Assembly: GCA_905116865.2 (NCBI GenBank)
Contig: CAJHNH020000846.1
Location: 22,501-86,500, forward strand
DNA from: Candidula unifasciata
Lineage: Eukaryota > Mollusca > Gastropoda > Stylommatophora > Geomitridae
Direction: 5' to 3'
Length of the DNA stretch: 64,000 nucleotides
Positions 1-10,229 of this stretch are shown here, piece after piece; the first letter of the stretch is position 1; each line of letters begins with the position of its first letter. Made by a program: the position numbers and the translations under genes. The notes under the pieces were generated by a model that saw only the letters and a program-made list of their open reading frames with translations, did not search any database and was not told the origin of the DNA.

Positions 1-175
1 GCTATGAGAGATGGGAAAATGAACTTTGTGATGGCTCGGCGTCTATGGCTTGGGCGTTGCGAATCCGCTTCCTAATACAGGGGTGCCAGGCTCTATCACA
101 AGTGCAGGGGATTTGGCAGCAGAGCGTCTTGCGCTGATTTCGACAGTGATGCCTAGATTTAACTATTGAGAAAGC
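1..175. repeat. Interspersed repeat fragment, unclassified
   Basis: This stretch resembles 40742-40862. Both hold the core GATTTGGCAGCAGA followed by a CTTGC-like block, and an upstream CGTTGCGAA block at similar spacing. No reading frame of note is shared, so I cannot name the family. It is probably the edge of a dispersed element that continues outside the window. Confidence 0.4.
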
Positions 176-424
176 AATGGCAAAATGCTGGATCTAAAAG
201 TTTTCCTAGAAAAACTACAACAACCATAAAATGATGGGGTTGGTTCTTCAATGGCTTGGCATTTTACAGCCATCTGATACAGGCAGATTTATAAACATGA
301 TGATAAATGAAAAGAAACGACTGACTTTTTTATGTTTTTAGGGCTAAGCCTTATGGCATTCAAAGAATATTGCTAAACGCTGGTGTTCAGATATTGTTTG
401 GATAAGCTGATAAATGGACACTAG

Positions 425-610
425 TTCTGGCAGTAGGGGAGACTCTGTGGTGTAGAAGCTAGACGTTCGCCTACATATCTGAGGGTCATGGATTGAAATT
501 ACTATGGTGCCAGATTATATTTTTTAAGCCAGCCCTAAATGGGCGCCAGATAGAGTTATGGGAAGTAAAGGCAACATCAACGATCAAGATCTCTAAGAAC
601 ACATAAACAT
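425..610 (+). mobile_element. Degraded SINE-A copy
   Basis: The stretch begins with a tRNA-like head (GTGGTGTAGAAGCTAGA resembles an A box and GGTCATGGATTGAAA a B box). Downstream comes GGGAAGTAAAGGC, the block seen in better copies at 49190 and 50590. It is a weak, diverged member of the most common SINE family here (called SINE-A in this annotation). About 530 bases after it (611-1137) hold only short unconvincing frames. Confidence 0.4.
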
Positions 611-1137
611 GATATCTCCTGTGCACGTATGGCTGTTGTAATGTATCAGAAAACACCGGATATCCCCGCAACTTAGCACCAGAAAATGCTAAACAAGTGC
701 TCCAATACTGTAAACTGTATACTTCTAACAGAGAAGCAATCTGCGTTATTCCAACCACAAACAAGTAAAATCTCTGTGGTACACAGAAGGCTTCAGGCTG
801 TACAAAAGATTTCATCAAGGCAGGTGGCACCGTTGTTTGTAATTTACCCTGCCAGTCTGGAGGTCATGTATTCTAAAACTGCTCAGGACGAGAATGTGTT
901 TTTCGTAACTCGACATTCCAGATCTATCCAGTCTAAAACAGGTAGCCGTAGATCGTCTTAAAACTGAAAGTGGGGGATTTTTGGATCATTCTAAGACTAT
1001 TTAGACGTTAGGCTGACAACGTATACCCACAAATTATATTGGAGGTACAAGATGTATTTAATTTGTCTTTTTTGAAGTGTTTCTTATGTGAAGCAAATTG
1101 ATGGTTTTAATCATAAACAAAGCAATACACCAAAAGT

Positions 1138-1306
1138 AAAGTAAAGGACTTTTTCCCGCCTTCACTTAAACTGAGCATATAGTGCTTGACTTATGTTTTA
1201 CAGACCAAATGGCACTCGGTGGGTGATGTGGTCAACGTCACGCCAGCCACCTTTAATTCCCATGATGTTACTGGGTACCCATTGTCGACTGGATTGATCT
1301 GGAAGC
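1138..1306 (-). mobile_element. SINE-A fragment
   Basis: Read on the + strand, the order is a CGCCTTCA block, GCATATAGTGCTTGAC, CAGACC, ACTCGGTGGGTGATGTGGTC, ACGCCAGCC and a TACCCATT block. The same order occurs at 40130-40270 and, in a second subfamily, at 38108-38290. This is SINE-A reading on the - strand. The tRNA-like head is missing or too diverged to see, and the copy ends where the palindrome arm begins. Confidence 0.6.
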
Positions 1307-1371
1307 CGTAGACCACGACCGGCTCTAGCTGACGGGCCATACTGCTGACGTCACCGAGTTGAGCGTTAACG
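1307..1371. repeat. Left arm of an imperfect palindrome
   Basis: This arm is the inverse complement, with mismatches and small gaps, of 9002-9074. Matching blocks include CCACGACCGGCTC, AGCTGACGGGCCAT and CTGCTGACGTCACCG. Everything between the arms is accounted for by the hAT-like element and the LTR retrotransposon. The two arms were therefore once almost adjacent, forming a hairpin of about 140 bases with its centre at the GTTAAC site. Confidence 0.7.
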
Positions 1372-1432
1372 CAGTGGTTCTCAAACTGGGTGCTGAAGCA
1401 CTCCAGGGTGCCGTGAGCGTATACCAGGGGTG

Positions 1433-2091
1433 TGTTATAATCTTATTGGCCGAGAGTTTCTTCTAGTGGTAACAGCACAGCTGAAAGTTCACACAGCGGC
1501 CACGGGTCGTTACCTAGGATATGAGCTATTTGAATTCTTGGCGTAGAACACAAAGGCCCAGGGAGTTGAGATATTTCCCTTGTCCAAGTGAGACGTGTTT
1601 CCGCGGGGTTAGCGAAAACATTGTGTTGGGCTTTCAGTATGAGAATATTATAAAACGTTTCTCTTTGTAAGGTTTTGATTTACCGTTGTTTGCGGGAGAC
1701 AGTTTAATGTCTGTTTAGTTATTATAATGGCAGGAGTCCATTGAGAAAAGATTGTAATCTTGTATATCATCAGAGTAGATAATAGAGATTTATTATCGTA
1801 CATGTTTTAATGAATAAACATCATTATCTTGTGACGTGTAATGTTAATGACATTAAAGTTTATGTAGCCTGTCACAAGCATTATTGTTGACTCGTAAAGA
1901 TAACAACTGTATTAGATGATGCTGTGCCAAGTGTGCCAGTATGCAGAACTTCACTGTAGCACATCCATCAAGGAGATATCCAGCGAAAGGTTAGAGTAGG
2001 CACCCAAGGCTTAAATACTTGGTTGTTGATACTAAGGAGTATCAGTGCGTAAACATACGTGTTGAATATACAGTGTACAAAGTGTACAACA
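1433..2091 (+). repeat. 5' LTR of the Gmr1-like element
   Basis: A direct repeat of 8207-8874, it begins TGTTATAATC and ends TGTACAACA. It is slightly shorter than the 3' copy because of small deletions near the start (GAGAGTTT versus GAGAGTTAAAGTTT) and near the end. An LTR of this kind normally holds promoter and polyadenylation signals; I did not locate them with confidence. Confidence 0.92.
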
Positions 2092-2856
2092 GTGGATGGC
2101 CAAGCCGGTCCTTTGATGGATTTAAAGACAGTGTTGATGTATCCAGTGTTCGTGCTACTAACTGATGATCGTTTGAACGAATACGTATAACATAAACGTA
2201 CCTGCATAAACGTTCTACATAAACGTTATAAATTAACGGATCCTGGAAGGAGTTATAAACTATTTTTTACGTGTATGCGGTTTAATGGGTGTTCCTAGCA
2301 GCCTTTACGAACTTATCATGACATACGTGAACTAACAGTAGGCGTTAATTGATTGCAATTTACAGCTGTATATAGTGCTGGTGACATTAGCAGTGTTATT
2401 TGACTCTATAGAATTACACGTTTTTTATGCCGTAATTGATATTCTTCGACGGAGTTCGGCAGTGGATGCTTGAGTTTCGCATCATTACTAGAGGTTCCTG
2501 TTCTCAGTACGAATTGAGGATCTACGCTTACGACGCCAAAAGATCGCTTCTGTGGATTTAAATCGGGTAATGTTTTTTGTTGACGGATGGGAGTTGTGTT
2601 GTGTGCTCGTTTCTTCTCATAACATATCCGAGGTGTTAGAGTGAATGATTATCATCCATGTTTTCTATGTTATTTGTAACTTTAATATATCAGCTCATTG
2701 AGTTTGAGATGACATATAAGTTCTTTTCTTCAGCTTTTCTTGTCAAAAAGGCGGCTCTGATATAGAGGATATGCAAATATTCGTGGCTTTTCTGACAATT
2801 AGTCGCTAAAATTGTATGCGTTAAGTGTGTTTAAAAGTGCATTTAAAGGAGAGCAG
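2092..2856 (+). other. Retrotransposon leader with possible primer-binding site
   Basis: This lies between the 5' LTR and the first gag-like codons. TGG begins one base after the LTR (2093), as expected for a site pairing with the CCA end of a tRNA, and the following bases read TGGATGGCCAAGCCGG. I cannot assign the tRNA. The rest of the leader has no long open frame. Confidence 0.4.
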
Positions 2857-4101
2857 ATGTTGCAGCAGATGCAGGAAAATGATAAGCAGCAGCAATTTAA
2901 AGATCGAGAATTGAAATTGTCTCACAAGCAGCAACAACTTAGATTCGACACTGAGATAGAAATTGCTAGAGTAAGGAGAGAGATAAAATGATTGCTATTA
3001 AGGAGGCAGAGAGCAAGAAAAGTAGAGAGGGGGATCAGATTCCCAACCGAGACAGGAATAATGGGTCATACAGGTCGAAGTTATCCTTTTTAACAACTAA
3101 TGGTTGTTTGCACTCTTTTTTGGACAGATTCCAGGAAACGATGTCGTCAGCCCAGATTCCTGAGACACAGTGGGTAGCTCGTCTAAGAGATCTACTAACC
3201 GGAACAGTGTTAAACACGTTCACTAATTTACCGTTGGAAGACAGTGCACTCAAGATCTTCAATTCTTGTGTGATTCCAGTACTAACCTATGGATGCGAGA
3301 GCTGGAAATCAACGAAAACTCTAGACACAAAATTAGACCGTTTTGAAAATAAATGCCTTAGAAGAATACTAAATTTCAAATGGTCCGATTTCCGAACCAA
3401 TACACAAATAAGGCAAGAATCCAGGCAGAGTATGTGTCTAATTTTATACGAAAACGCCGCTGGAACTATGTCAACCACGCCCTTAGAATGGATAAATCAA
3501 AACTTCCTTACCAAGCCCTCATTTGGACACCACAGGGGAAAAGATCTCGTGGAAGACCAAGGGAAACCCTACGTAGAACTATCATCAGGGAAGGCTCGCT
3601 CATGGGCCACTCAAACATCCAAAGACCTACAACGGATTGCATGGAGAGTCACGACCTCTGCCCTATGTGCCGCACTCGACACAAGAGGAAAGACTAACTA
3701 ACTAAGACAGTGCATCATTCCAGACAGTGCGTCAGAAATTATTGCCTTCCCAAAATTTGACCGAGAAAAACTACCGTCAGAAATTCAAAAACACAATGCC
3801 TTCCTCTGAAAAAAGTTTTGGTGATTTTGTTTCTAATGTTAAGACCTTGTTTTCTAGATGGACGACTCTGGCGCAGGTCGGTAATTCTTATGATCGTCTA
3901 GCAGATCTGATGATTAGGGATAAAATTCTATCCTGTTGTAGCACAGGATTGTTTGCTTTCTTTCAAGAAAGAAAACCGCCTTCTATTAAGGAAATGGTAA
4001 AACTTGGTGAGCAATATATGAGTACTCATCCTGGCAAGTCATTGCAAAAGGAAAGTTACACAGAACATATTCCTGCCGCATCTAGCATGCGCGTGATGTG
4101 A
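2857..4101 (+). pseudogene. gag: gag remnant (capsid region), interrupted
   Basis: The probable start is ATG 2857. It gives a Gln/Lys/Glu-rich stretch likely to form a coiled coil, then hits TGA at 2989 and shifts to the frame opening at 2988. That frame reads DRFQETMSSAQIPETQWVAR, a gypsy capsid signature (RFE...W...L). A LINE fragment interrupts it at 3249. The same reading frame resumes after the insert (3715 onward) with QNLTEKNYRQKFKN, again typical gag. The second half ends at TGA 4099-4101, and the zinc-knuckle region continues in another frame. Gag would form the particle shell; this copy cannot. Confidence 0.8.
3249..3703 (+). mobile_element. 5'-truncated LINE fragment inserted in gag
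   Basis: The translation has the end of a non-LTR reverse transcriptase: VLTYGCESWKS, LDRFENKCLRRILNF, then in a shifted frame GKRSRGRPRETLRRTI. It ends with an (ACTA)n-like tail, ACTAACTAACTA. It is bounded by the 11-bp duplication AAGACAGTGCA at 3238-3248 and 3704-3714. Target duplication, 5' truncation and a simple-repeat tail are hallmarks of target-primed reverse transcription. Tails of the same family occur at 55036 (- strand) and 63622. Confidence 0.88.
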
Positions 4102-4802
4102 ATAATGTTGCACAGAAACCTAGTAATTTTGGCAGAGCAGGTCACTTTAGAAGCCACAGCTATGATCGTTCCAGACGACCAGATAGAGACTTTCAGAAGA
4201 CAGAACAGTCACATATGTACTTTAGCCGGCCTAGAGGTTGTCAGTACTGTTCTTCCTGGCGTCACCGATCATACCAATGTTATCACAAAAGTTATAGACG
4301 GGATGATGACAAATCTCCGACACGAGACAGGAGGAGGCACCATGATAGCAACCTCAGATGCTTTGTGTGTGGGGGAAATCACCTGAAAAGATTCTGTCCT
4401 AGAGTTACACCAAGACAGGGCAATGCAGTTCAGGTAGAGGACATAACACATACCAGCCACAGCGATACAGTACAGGTCAGAGTTCGGCCTGATATCTTGT
4501 ATCCTGCTTTGTCCGCTATGCCTACAGAATGTGGATTACCTCTTCATTTTGGGTACATTGGCAAGGTAAGATGCACAGTTCTAAGGGACACAGGCGCGAA
4601 TGTTATCGGCGTGGCAAGATACTTAGTCCCTGCATCTGCCTATACAGGGAGGTATGCTAAATGCCGCACATTCGGTGGAAATCTTAAAAAATATCCACTT
4701 GCAATTGTGGAAATTAGATGTCCATATTTTACTGGAGTTGCAGAGGTATGTGACGTAAGCCGAGGTTCACCAGTTTCAGGTGTGCGAGCTTGCACAACAT
4801 AA
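4098..4802 (+). pseudogene. pol: Nucleocapsid zinc knuckles and aspartic protease of the element
   Basis: The 234 residues start basic and Arg-rich. Knuckle 1 is C48-x2-C51-x4-H56-x4-C61 (canonical CCHC). Knuckle 2 is C88-x2-C91-x3-H95-x4-C100, one residue shorter. The retropepsin motif is D164-T-G-A in VLRDTGANVIG. The protease would cleave the polyprotein and the knuckles bind RNA. The frame differs from upstream gag, either through decay or an original frameshift; I cannot tell which. It stops at 4802, and 4803-4943 is a linker that reads protein-like in other frames (ANAVTRAQQQR). Confidence 0.8.
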
Positions 4803-4943
4803 GATATTAAGAAGTGGAACAATGACAATGACACAGTGGCCAATGCTGTTACACGAGCACAGCAGCAACGCATAGACAGAGATATTGCTCTCAGCTAATT
4901 ACCAGAAGCACCACAGACTGATTGGATAACAATTGAGTGTGGT

Positions 4944-6524
4944 TTGACTGAAAACACACCAGTTTCAGCATCACCATCAGTCACTGCAGCATCTTTTGCA
5001 GCTGCGCAGAAGGCAGATCCAACTTTGAAAAAGTGTTATGAGAAAGCGATGTTGCCAGATTACCGGCATGTCAGAAATGGGAAATGGCAATTTTATGTCA
5101 AGAATGGACTGTTGATGCCTTACTGCGAGGCTCCACTCCATATTTACAAAAAACTAGTGGTACCTAAAGCACACAGGGTCGAGGTTCTAAAGACTGCACA
5201 TGATTTTCCTTTTGCAGTGCACTTAGGTACTGGTAAGACACAAAGAAGGATTCTTTCTCAATTTTACTGGCTGGGATTCTCTAAAGATATCAAGACATAT
5301 TGCATGTCATGTCAGCAGTGTCAAAGGATGGCAAGAAAGGATGCATAACAAAATGCTCCAATCCAAAAGACATACTTACCATTTAGTCCATTCGAGAAAG
5401 TAGCTATCGACATTGTTGGACCACTTTCTGTTATATCAAAAAGAGGATATCGCTACATATTAACCTTTATTGACCTTTTTTCTCGTTGGCCCGAGGCGGT
5501 GCCAATGAAATTTATCACCATAGAGGCAGTAGCTGAAGCTCTTATGTCTATATTTTCTAGACTAGGGTTTCCTGATACCATTTTATAAGACCATGGATCT
5601 CAGTTCATCTCAGAGATCATGCAGTCTTTTGACAAACTTCTGTCGATCGCACATGTATTTTCAGCTCGGTACAATCCGAAGTCAAATGGTGTGGTAGAAA
5701 ATTTTAACGGGCGCTTAAAAGCCTTGCTAGCAAAAGTTACAGCTGAATTTCCAGATGACTGGGATAGATATCTACCTGCTGTACTTTTTGCATACAGGGA
5801 GGTTCCGCAAGCCAGTACTGGATTTTCACCTTTTGAGCTTGTTTACGGTGCAAATCCAAGAGGCCCTCTGTCTATTTTAAAAAACCAGTGGTCAGACCGA
5901 GACAGGGAGGGTTCTCTTGAAACATACTCTGAGTTTGTGACAGAGTTGCGTCACAAAATTATGTCTGGTTGTGAAATTGCTAGACAAAGTCTAGATGTTG
6001 CAGGAAGTCGACACCGTGAATATGCTAACAAGGGACGTCGACTGATTTCATTGAAACCTTCTGATCAGGTTCTTCTTCTCCTACCAGACACGTCAAATCG
6101 ACTGTTAACATGCTGGCAGGGTCCATTCGAGGTAGTGAGAAAGATTTCATCTGTTGACTATCTGGTTGATGTGAGAGGACATAGAAAAGTATACCACATT
6201 ATTATGCTCAAGCTTTTTAAACCACGTCCAGTAGAATTAGAGACAGTTATTGATACTGCTAATAGGGAGGTCGAGAACACAGATAGGCATAATTCAGATG
6301 CCAATTTCTGTTACGTTGTTGACGAAATTCCATGTAATGCTGAGGAAACTACCGCATTGCATATTGTGTTGCCTGCTTTAGAGCCAAAGGAGTCTTGGAA
6401 AGATGTAGAAATTTCACCATCAATTTCCCAGGAATGCCAACATAAATTCCAACAACTCTTACAGGCATTTCCAACGTTTACTGACATTCCGGGTAGAACA
6501 ACGCAAGCTGTACACACCATTTAG
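4944..6524 (+). pseudogene. pol: Integrase domain of pol, placed upstream of RT
   Basis: A single frame runs from 4944 with TAA at 5346 and TAA at 5586. The N-terminal zinc-binding HHCC domain is visible as AHDFPFAVHLG followed by YCMSCQQCQR. The catalytic core holds D (codon 5409, in VAIDIVGP), D (codon 5589, in DHGSQF) and E (codon 5697, in GVVENFNG), with 35 residues between the last two, so a D,D-35-E triad is kept. A C-terminal region with KVYHIIMLKLFKP follows. The integrase would join cDNA to host DNA. The frame continues beyond TAG 6522 into RT, supporting one original polyprotein. Confidence 0.88.
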
Positions 6525-7430
6525 TTAGTAGACGATCGTCCAATCAAGTTGCGACCATATAATCTACTGCTACACTATCAGAAAGCGGTTGAGAAGGAAA
6601 TCGACGAGATGTTGCGTCTAGGGATTATAGAACCATCCTTATCACCATATTCTTTTCCCACGGTTATTGTTAAGAAGAAGGATGGAAACATACGCATCTG
6701 TATTGACTACAGAAAACTAAACCGTGTTACTGTTTTAGATGCAGAAAATATGCCAAATATAGAGGATTTGTTTCACGGTTTAGCAGGAGCTAAATATTTC
6801 ACAAGGTTAGATTTGTCAAAAGGATATTGACAAATCCCACTTGCTGAGGAAGCTAGACAATACACTGCCTTCCAGACACCTCGAGGCTTGTTTCAATTTA
6901 GATATTTGAGTTTTGGGCTAACTAATGCTCCAGCTACATTCACACGCTTGGCTAGGAAGCTAGCTCAAGGTCGTTCAGACGTTATCTCCTATTTAGATGA
7001 TCTCTTACTATTTCATGATAATCTGGATACACACATTCAGGGTTTGAACTCTCTTCTTTGCAAAATTAAAAGTTTTGGCGTAACCATCCGACCTTATAAG
7101 GTCCAGATAGCATTTCATGAGCTAACATTTTTGGGTCATGTTGTTGGAAATGGTCTCCTTAAACCATAAGACAATAATGTGGGCAAAATTCTAAAAATTC
7201 CTACCCCAAAGACCAAAAAGCATGTTAGAGCTCTACTGGGTCTATATAACTTCTACGCTAAATTTATTCCCCATTATTCCTCTATAACATCTGTGTTGTC
7301 TGAGTTGACACGAAAGACGATGCCTCGAGAGGTGTTTTGGGATGAATCATGCGCACAAGCACTCAGCCAGATACAAAGAACATTTAACAATAAACCAACC
7401 ATTTTTGTGATTACCAAATCTATCAAATGT
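6525..7430 (+). pseudogene. pol: Reverse transcriptase domain of pol
   Basis: The frame matches the integrase frame. Motifs in order are IIEPSLSPYSFPTVIVKKKD, the fingers and first catalytic Asp in YFTRLDLSKGY, the TPRGLFQFRYLSFGLTNAPA palm block, and the YLDD box at 6990-7001. Then come FLGHVVGNG and the connection region with RALLGLYNFYAKFIPHYSS. Stops are TGA at 6828 (where family members have Trp in GYWQIPL) and TAA at 7167. All catalytic Asp residues remain, so loss of function comes from the stops and the later frameshift. Confidence 0.9.
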
Positions 7431-7776
7431 CGCACTGGGAGCAGTCATTTCCCAAATGTATGATGGGGCTTTGCACCCTTGCCTCTATGCAAGTCGCAAG
7501 CTGTCTGATACTGAAACACGGTATAGTGTGGGAGAGAGAGAAGCACTGGGAATTTACTGGTCCATCGCTAAATTCTCCAGGTATCTGAAAGGGCGAACTT
7601 TTTATGTCATCACAAACCACAAGTCACTTGCTGTTTTAAACACAGGTTCTGTAACAAATGCCCGGATTCTTCGTTGGACTTTGTTTCTTTAGACTTTTAA
7701 CAATACCATCATCTACCGGAGTGGTAAGGAGAACGTACTTGCTGACTATTTGTCCAGATTTCATTGCGCTTCATGA
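7431..7776 (+). pseudogene. pol: RNase H domain and end of pol
   Basis: After a frameshift near 7410-7430 the frame reads SNVALGAVISQ, LYASRKLSDTETRYSVGERE, ITNHKSLAVLN, then TAG at 7690 and GKENVLADYLSRFH to TGA 7774-7776. This is the gypsy RNase H with its usual C-terminal end. The catalytic Asp normally in TDHK is Asn here (TNHK), and the first DAS-type Asp is also not evident, so the active site is damaged. Confidence 0.85.
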
Positions 7777-8206
7777 GACAATCAGTTCTTTTTACATTTG
7801 GATTTTTATATTTTATTACACTGCGATGGATGCTTATATATTGTTATCAACATACATATTCGAGATATGTATATTTCAAGGACATGCCTATGAGATGTGT
7901 TTAGTTAGTTAATTTCTCAAGTTGTTTTGGACAGATGATTCCATTTATTGGGATTGACAGTAATTATGATATGTGGATTTAGCTTATGGGTCATTAGTGA
8001 ACCAGTTATGCTATTATATTTTTTTCTTGTTGTTTATTTCATGTCTTTTTATAAAAAAGTTATCATAATTTTGTTTACAAGCATTCTCACTTAACTACAT
8101 GTTAATTTCACTAGGTATAATCGAATATTGTCTAGATGACTACAACAAAGTTAAAAATTATGCAACTGAAAACATAGATTTTCAGTTTGTGAGAGGCGGG
8201 ATAAGC
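7777..8206 (+). other. 3' untranslated region and polypurine tract of the element
   Basis: This is AT-rich DNA without a conserved frame. Just before the 3' LTR lies GAGAGGCGGGATAAG (8191-8205), a purine-rich run in the expected place to prime plus-strand DNA. No envelope-like gene is visible. Confidence 0.65.
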
Positions 8207-8874
8207 TGTTGTAATCTTATTGGCCGAGAGTTAAAGTTTCTTCTAGTGGTAACAGCACAGGTGAAAGTTCACACAGCGGCCACGGGTCGTTACCTAGGAT
8301 ATGAGCTAATTGAATTCTGGCCGTAGAACACAAAGGCCCAGGGAGTTGAGATATTTCCCTTGTCCAAGTGAGACGTGTTTCCGCGGGGTTAGCGGAAACA
8401 TTGTGTTGGGCTTTCTGTATGAGAATATTATAAAACGTTTCTCTTTGTAAGGTTTTGATTTACCGTTGTTTGCGGGAGACAGTTTAATGTCTGTTTAGTT
8501 ATTATAATGGCAGGAGTCCATTGAGAAAAGATTGTAATCTTGTATATCATCAGAGTATATAATAGAGATTTATTATCGTACATGTTTTAATGAATAACCA
8601 TCATCATCTTGTGACGTGTAATGTTAATGACATTAAAGTTTATGTAGCCTGTCACAAGCGTTATTGTTGACTCGTAAAGATAACAACTGTATTAGATGAT
8701 TCTGTGCCAAGTGTGCCAGTATGCAGGACTTCACTGTAGCACATCCATCAAGGAGATATCCAGCGAAAGGTTAGAGTAGGCACCCTAGGTCTAAATACTT
8801 GGTTGTTGATACCAAGGAGTATCAGTGCGTAAACATACGTGTTGAATATACAGTGTACAACAGAGTGTACAACA
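8207..8874 (+). repeat. 3' LTR of the Gmr1-like element
   Basis: This begins TGTTGTAATC and ends GTGTACAACA, followed at once by the GGGTG target duplication. It parallels 1433-2091 with scattered substitutions and small indels. Confidence 0.92.
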
Positions 8875-9001
8875 GGGTGCTGCAGCAAAAATCAAGAAAA
8901 ATTGGCTAAAAATTGTGAAATTTTTAAAGAAGGCATGTAGATACTTAAAAGTTAAAATTTAAGTTGTAGAAAATAGTTTATTTCTTGTTTGAGAACCGCT
9001 G

Positions 9002-9560
9002 AGTTAACGCATCGTTAGCCCGACCCGGTGACGTCAGCAGCATGGCCCGTCAGCTGGAGCCGGTCGTGGGTAGACGTCCCTGCAATAATTATGCAGTCTG
9101 TTAATCGTGACTGGTGGAAAGGAAAATTTGTGTTCCTAATTGTAACTGGGACTGAAGCTACAGGATTGCTAACCAAACATACATATTTTAATTTATAGTC
9201 AGTTCCAAAACAATCAAATAAGTATCTCGAAAACTTATGCACGGATCAACATGAATTGTTGCATGTTGTCCTAAATGTTTCGCATCCTTATGATTCCATA
9301 ATTTACATCTGCACAAGTGCTGCTGTTCTCTTACAGCTGCACATTTATGTGATCTTATTGGACAAATTATTATTATTGTTATCATTTTGTTTAAATTATA
9401 TTTCTGTGTGGAAATGTTTATCAACAGGTAGCGTGCCAGATTTTCATAATCTACACCTAACTGTTACTGAGTTAGACATTGTTTTCAAGTTTTGCGACTT
9501 TAAGAACGTTCTGTGGCAAGAATCTCTCATTTTTATGGGGAAAATGCCGTGTAGTGACCC
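9002..9560. repeat. Right palindrome arm, then unannotated sequence
   Basis: Bases 9002-9074 are the inverse complement of 1307-1371. From 9075 to 9560 I see AT-rich DNA with short frames on both strands and no recognisable domain. Confidence 0.6.
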
Positions 9561-10140
9561 CTTAAGTATCTGGGCACATGGATAACATTAGATAGAAGAT
9601 GCATAACTGAGATAAGAAATAGAATAGGACAGGCAAAAACTGCATTTTATAAAATGAAAAACATCTTGTGCAATATATCCTTGTCATTGAGAGTTAGAAA
9701 GAGAATTCTTGCTTGCTAAATACATCCAGTTTTAACATATGGCTGTGAATCTTGGACAATCGGTAGGCAGGCCAAACGATTTCTGGAGGTCTCAGAGATG
9801 TGGTTTTACAGAAGAATGCTTAGAATACCTTGGACAGCCAACAAGAGCAGCCAAGAGGTTTTGAAAGAGGCGGGAGCCCGAAGACAACTTATCACAGATA
9901 TCAGAAGGAGACAGTCATCATTTTTCGGCCATGTTATGAGAAGAGGGAAAATAGAACATGTTGTGACCACTGGAAAGATATGTGGAAGGAGAGATAGAGG
10001 AAGACAACGAGAGAAGATGCTTGACAGTCTTGTTGCATGGCATGCAGGTGTGTCGGCACACGAATTGATACATGCTGCAGGAGATCGCAGATTATGGAGA
10101 GGCATGGTCGCCCACGCCAGTCGGCAAGGCACCTGATGAT
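9561..10140 (+). pseudogene. LINE reverse transcriptase C-terminal fragment
   Basis: The translation runs YLGTWITLDRR, then PVLTYGCESWTI after a TAA near 9718, then MWFYRRMLRIPWTANKSSQE, SSFFGHVMRRGKIEH and RRDRGRQREKMLDSL. This is the thumb and C-terminal end of an APE-type non-LTR reverse transcriptase, common in invertebrate genomes. It ends at TGA followed by GATGATGATGA, which looks like a short 3' simple-repeat tail. It is truncated at the 5' side and is a dead copy. Confidence 0.85.
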
Positions 10141-10229
10141 GATGAGGTTGGCAGCTCTGCCCTGTTAAAAAAATTACAACGTTACAGAAACTTGAAGAGG
10201 AAATAAGTGCTTCAAACGTCCAGCGGTCT

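Larger units (their letters stand above)
1433..8874 (+). mobile_element. Complete Ty3/gypsy LTR retrotransposon, Gmr1-like, inactivated
   Basis: The element has two LTRs starting TGTT and ending ACAACA, with 5-bp direct duplications GGGTG at 1428-1432 and 8875-8879. Internal order is gag, two zinc knuckles, aspartic protease, integrase, reverse transcriptase, RNase H, 3' untranslated region. Integrase before reverse transcriptase is the Ty1/copia order, yet the domains read as Ty3/gypsy; this combination is known from the Gmr1-like group. The element is dead: pol carries several in-frame stops and gag is interrupted by a LINE. About 20 differences are visible between the LTRs, so the insertion is not recent. 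Length is 7.4 kb. Confidence 0.9.
1372..9001. mobile_element. Small hAT-like TIR element, split by the LTR retrotransposon
   Basis: The left end reads CAGTGGTTCTCAAAC. The right end, read inversely, is CAGCGGTTCTCAAAC, giving 15-bp terminal inverted repeats of the hAT type. Flanking 8-mers are CGTTAACG (1364-1371) and AGTTAACG (9002-9009), matching at 7 of 8 as expected for an 8-bp hAT target duplication. Removing the retrotransposon leaves about 190 bases (1372-1432 plus 8875-9001), too short for a transposase. This is a non-autonomous element. Its class rests on TIR and TSD pattern only. Confidence 0.65.

Noticed and set aside
4803..6524. Integrase upstream of RT as a rearranged or second element
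   Set aside because: The integrase and RT share one frame across 4944-7430 and both lie between one pair of LTRs with matching target duplications, so the order is original.
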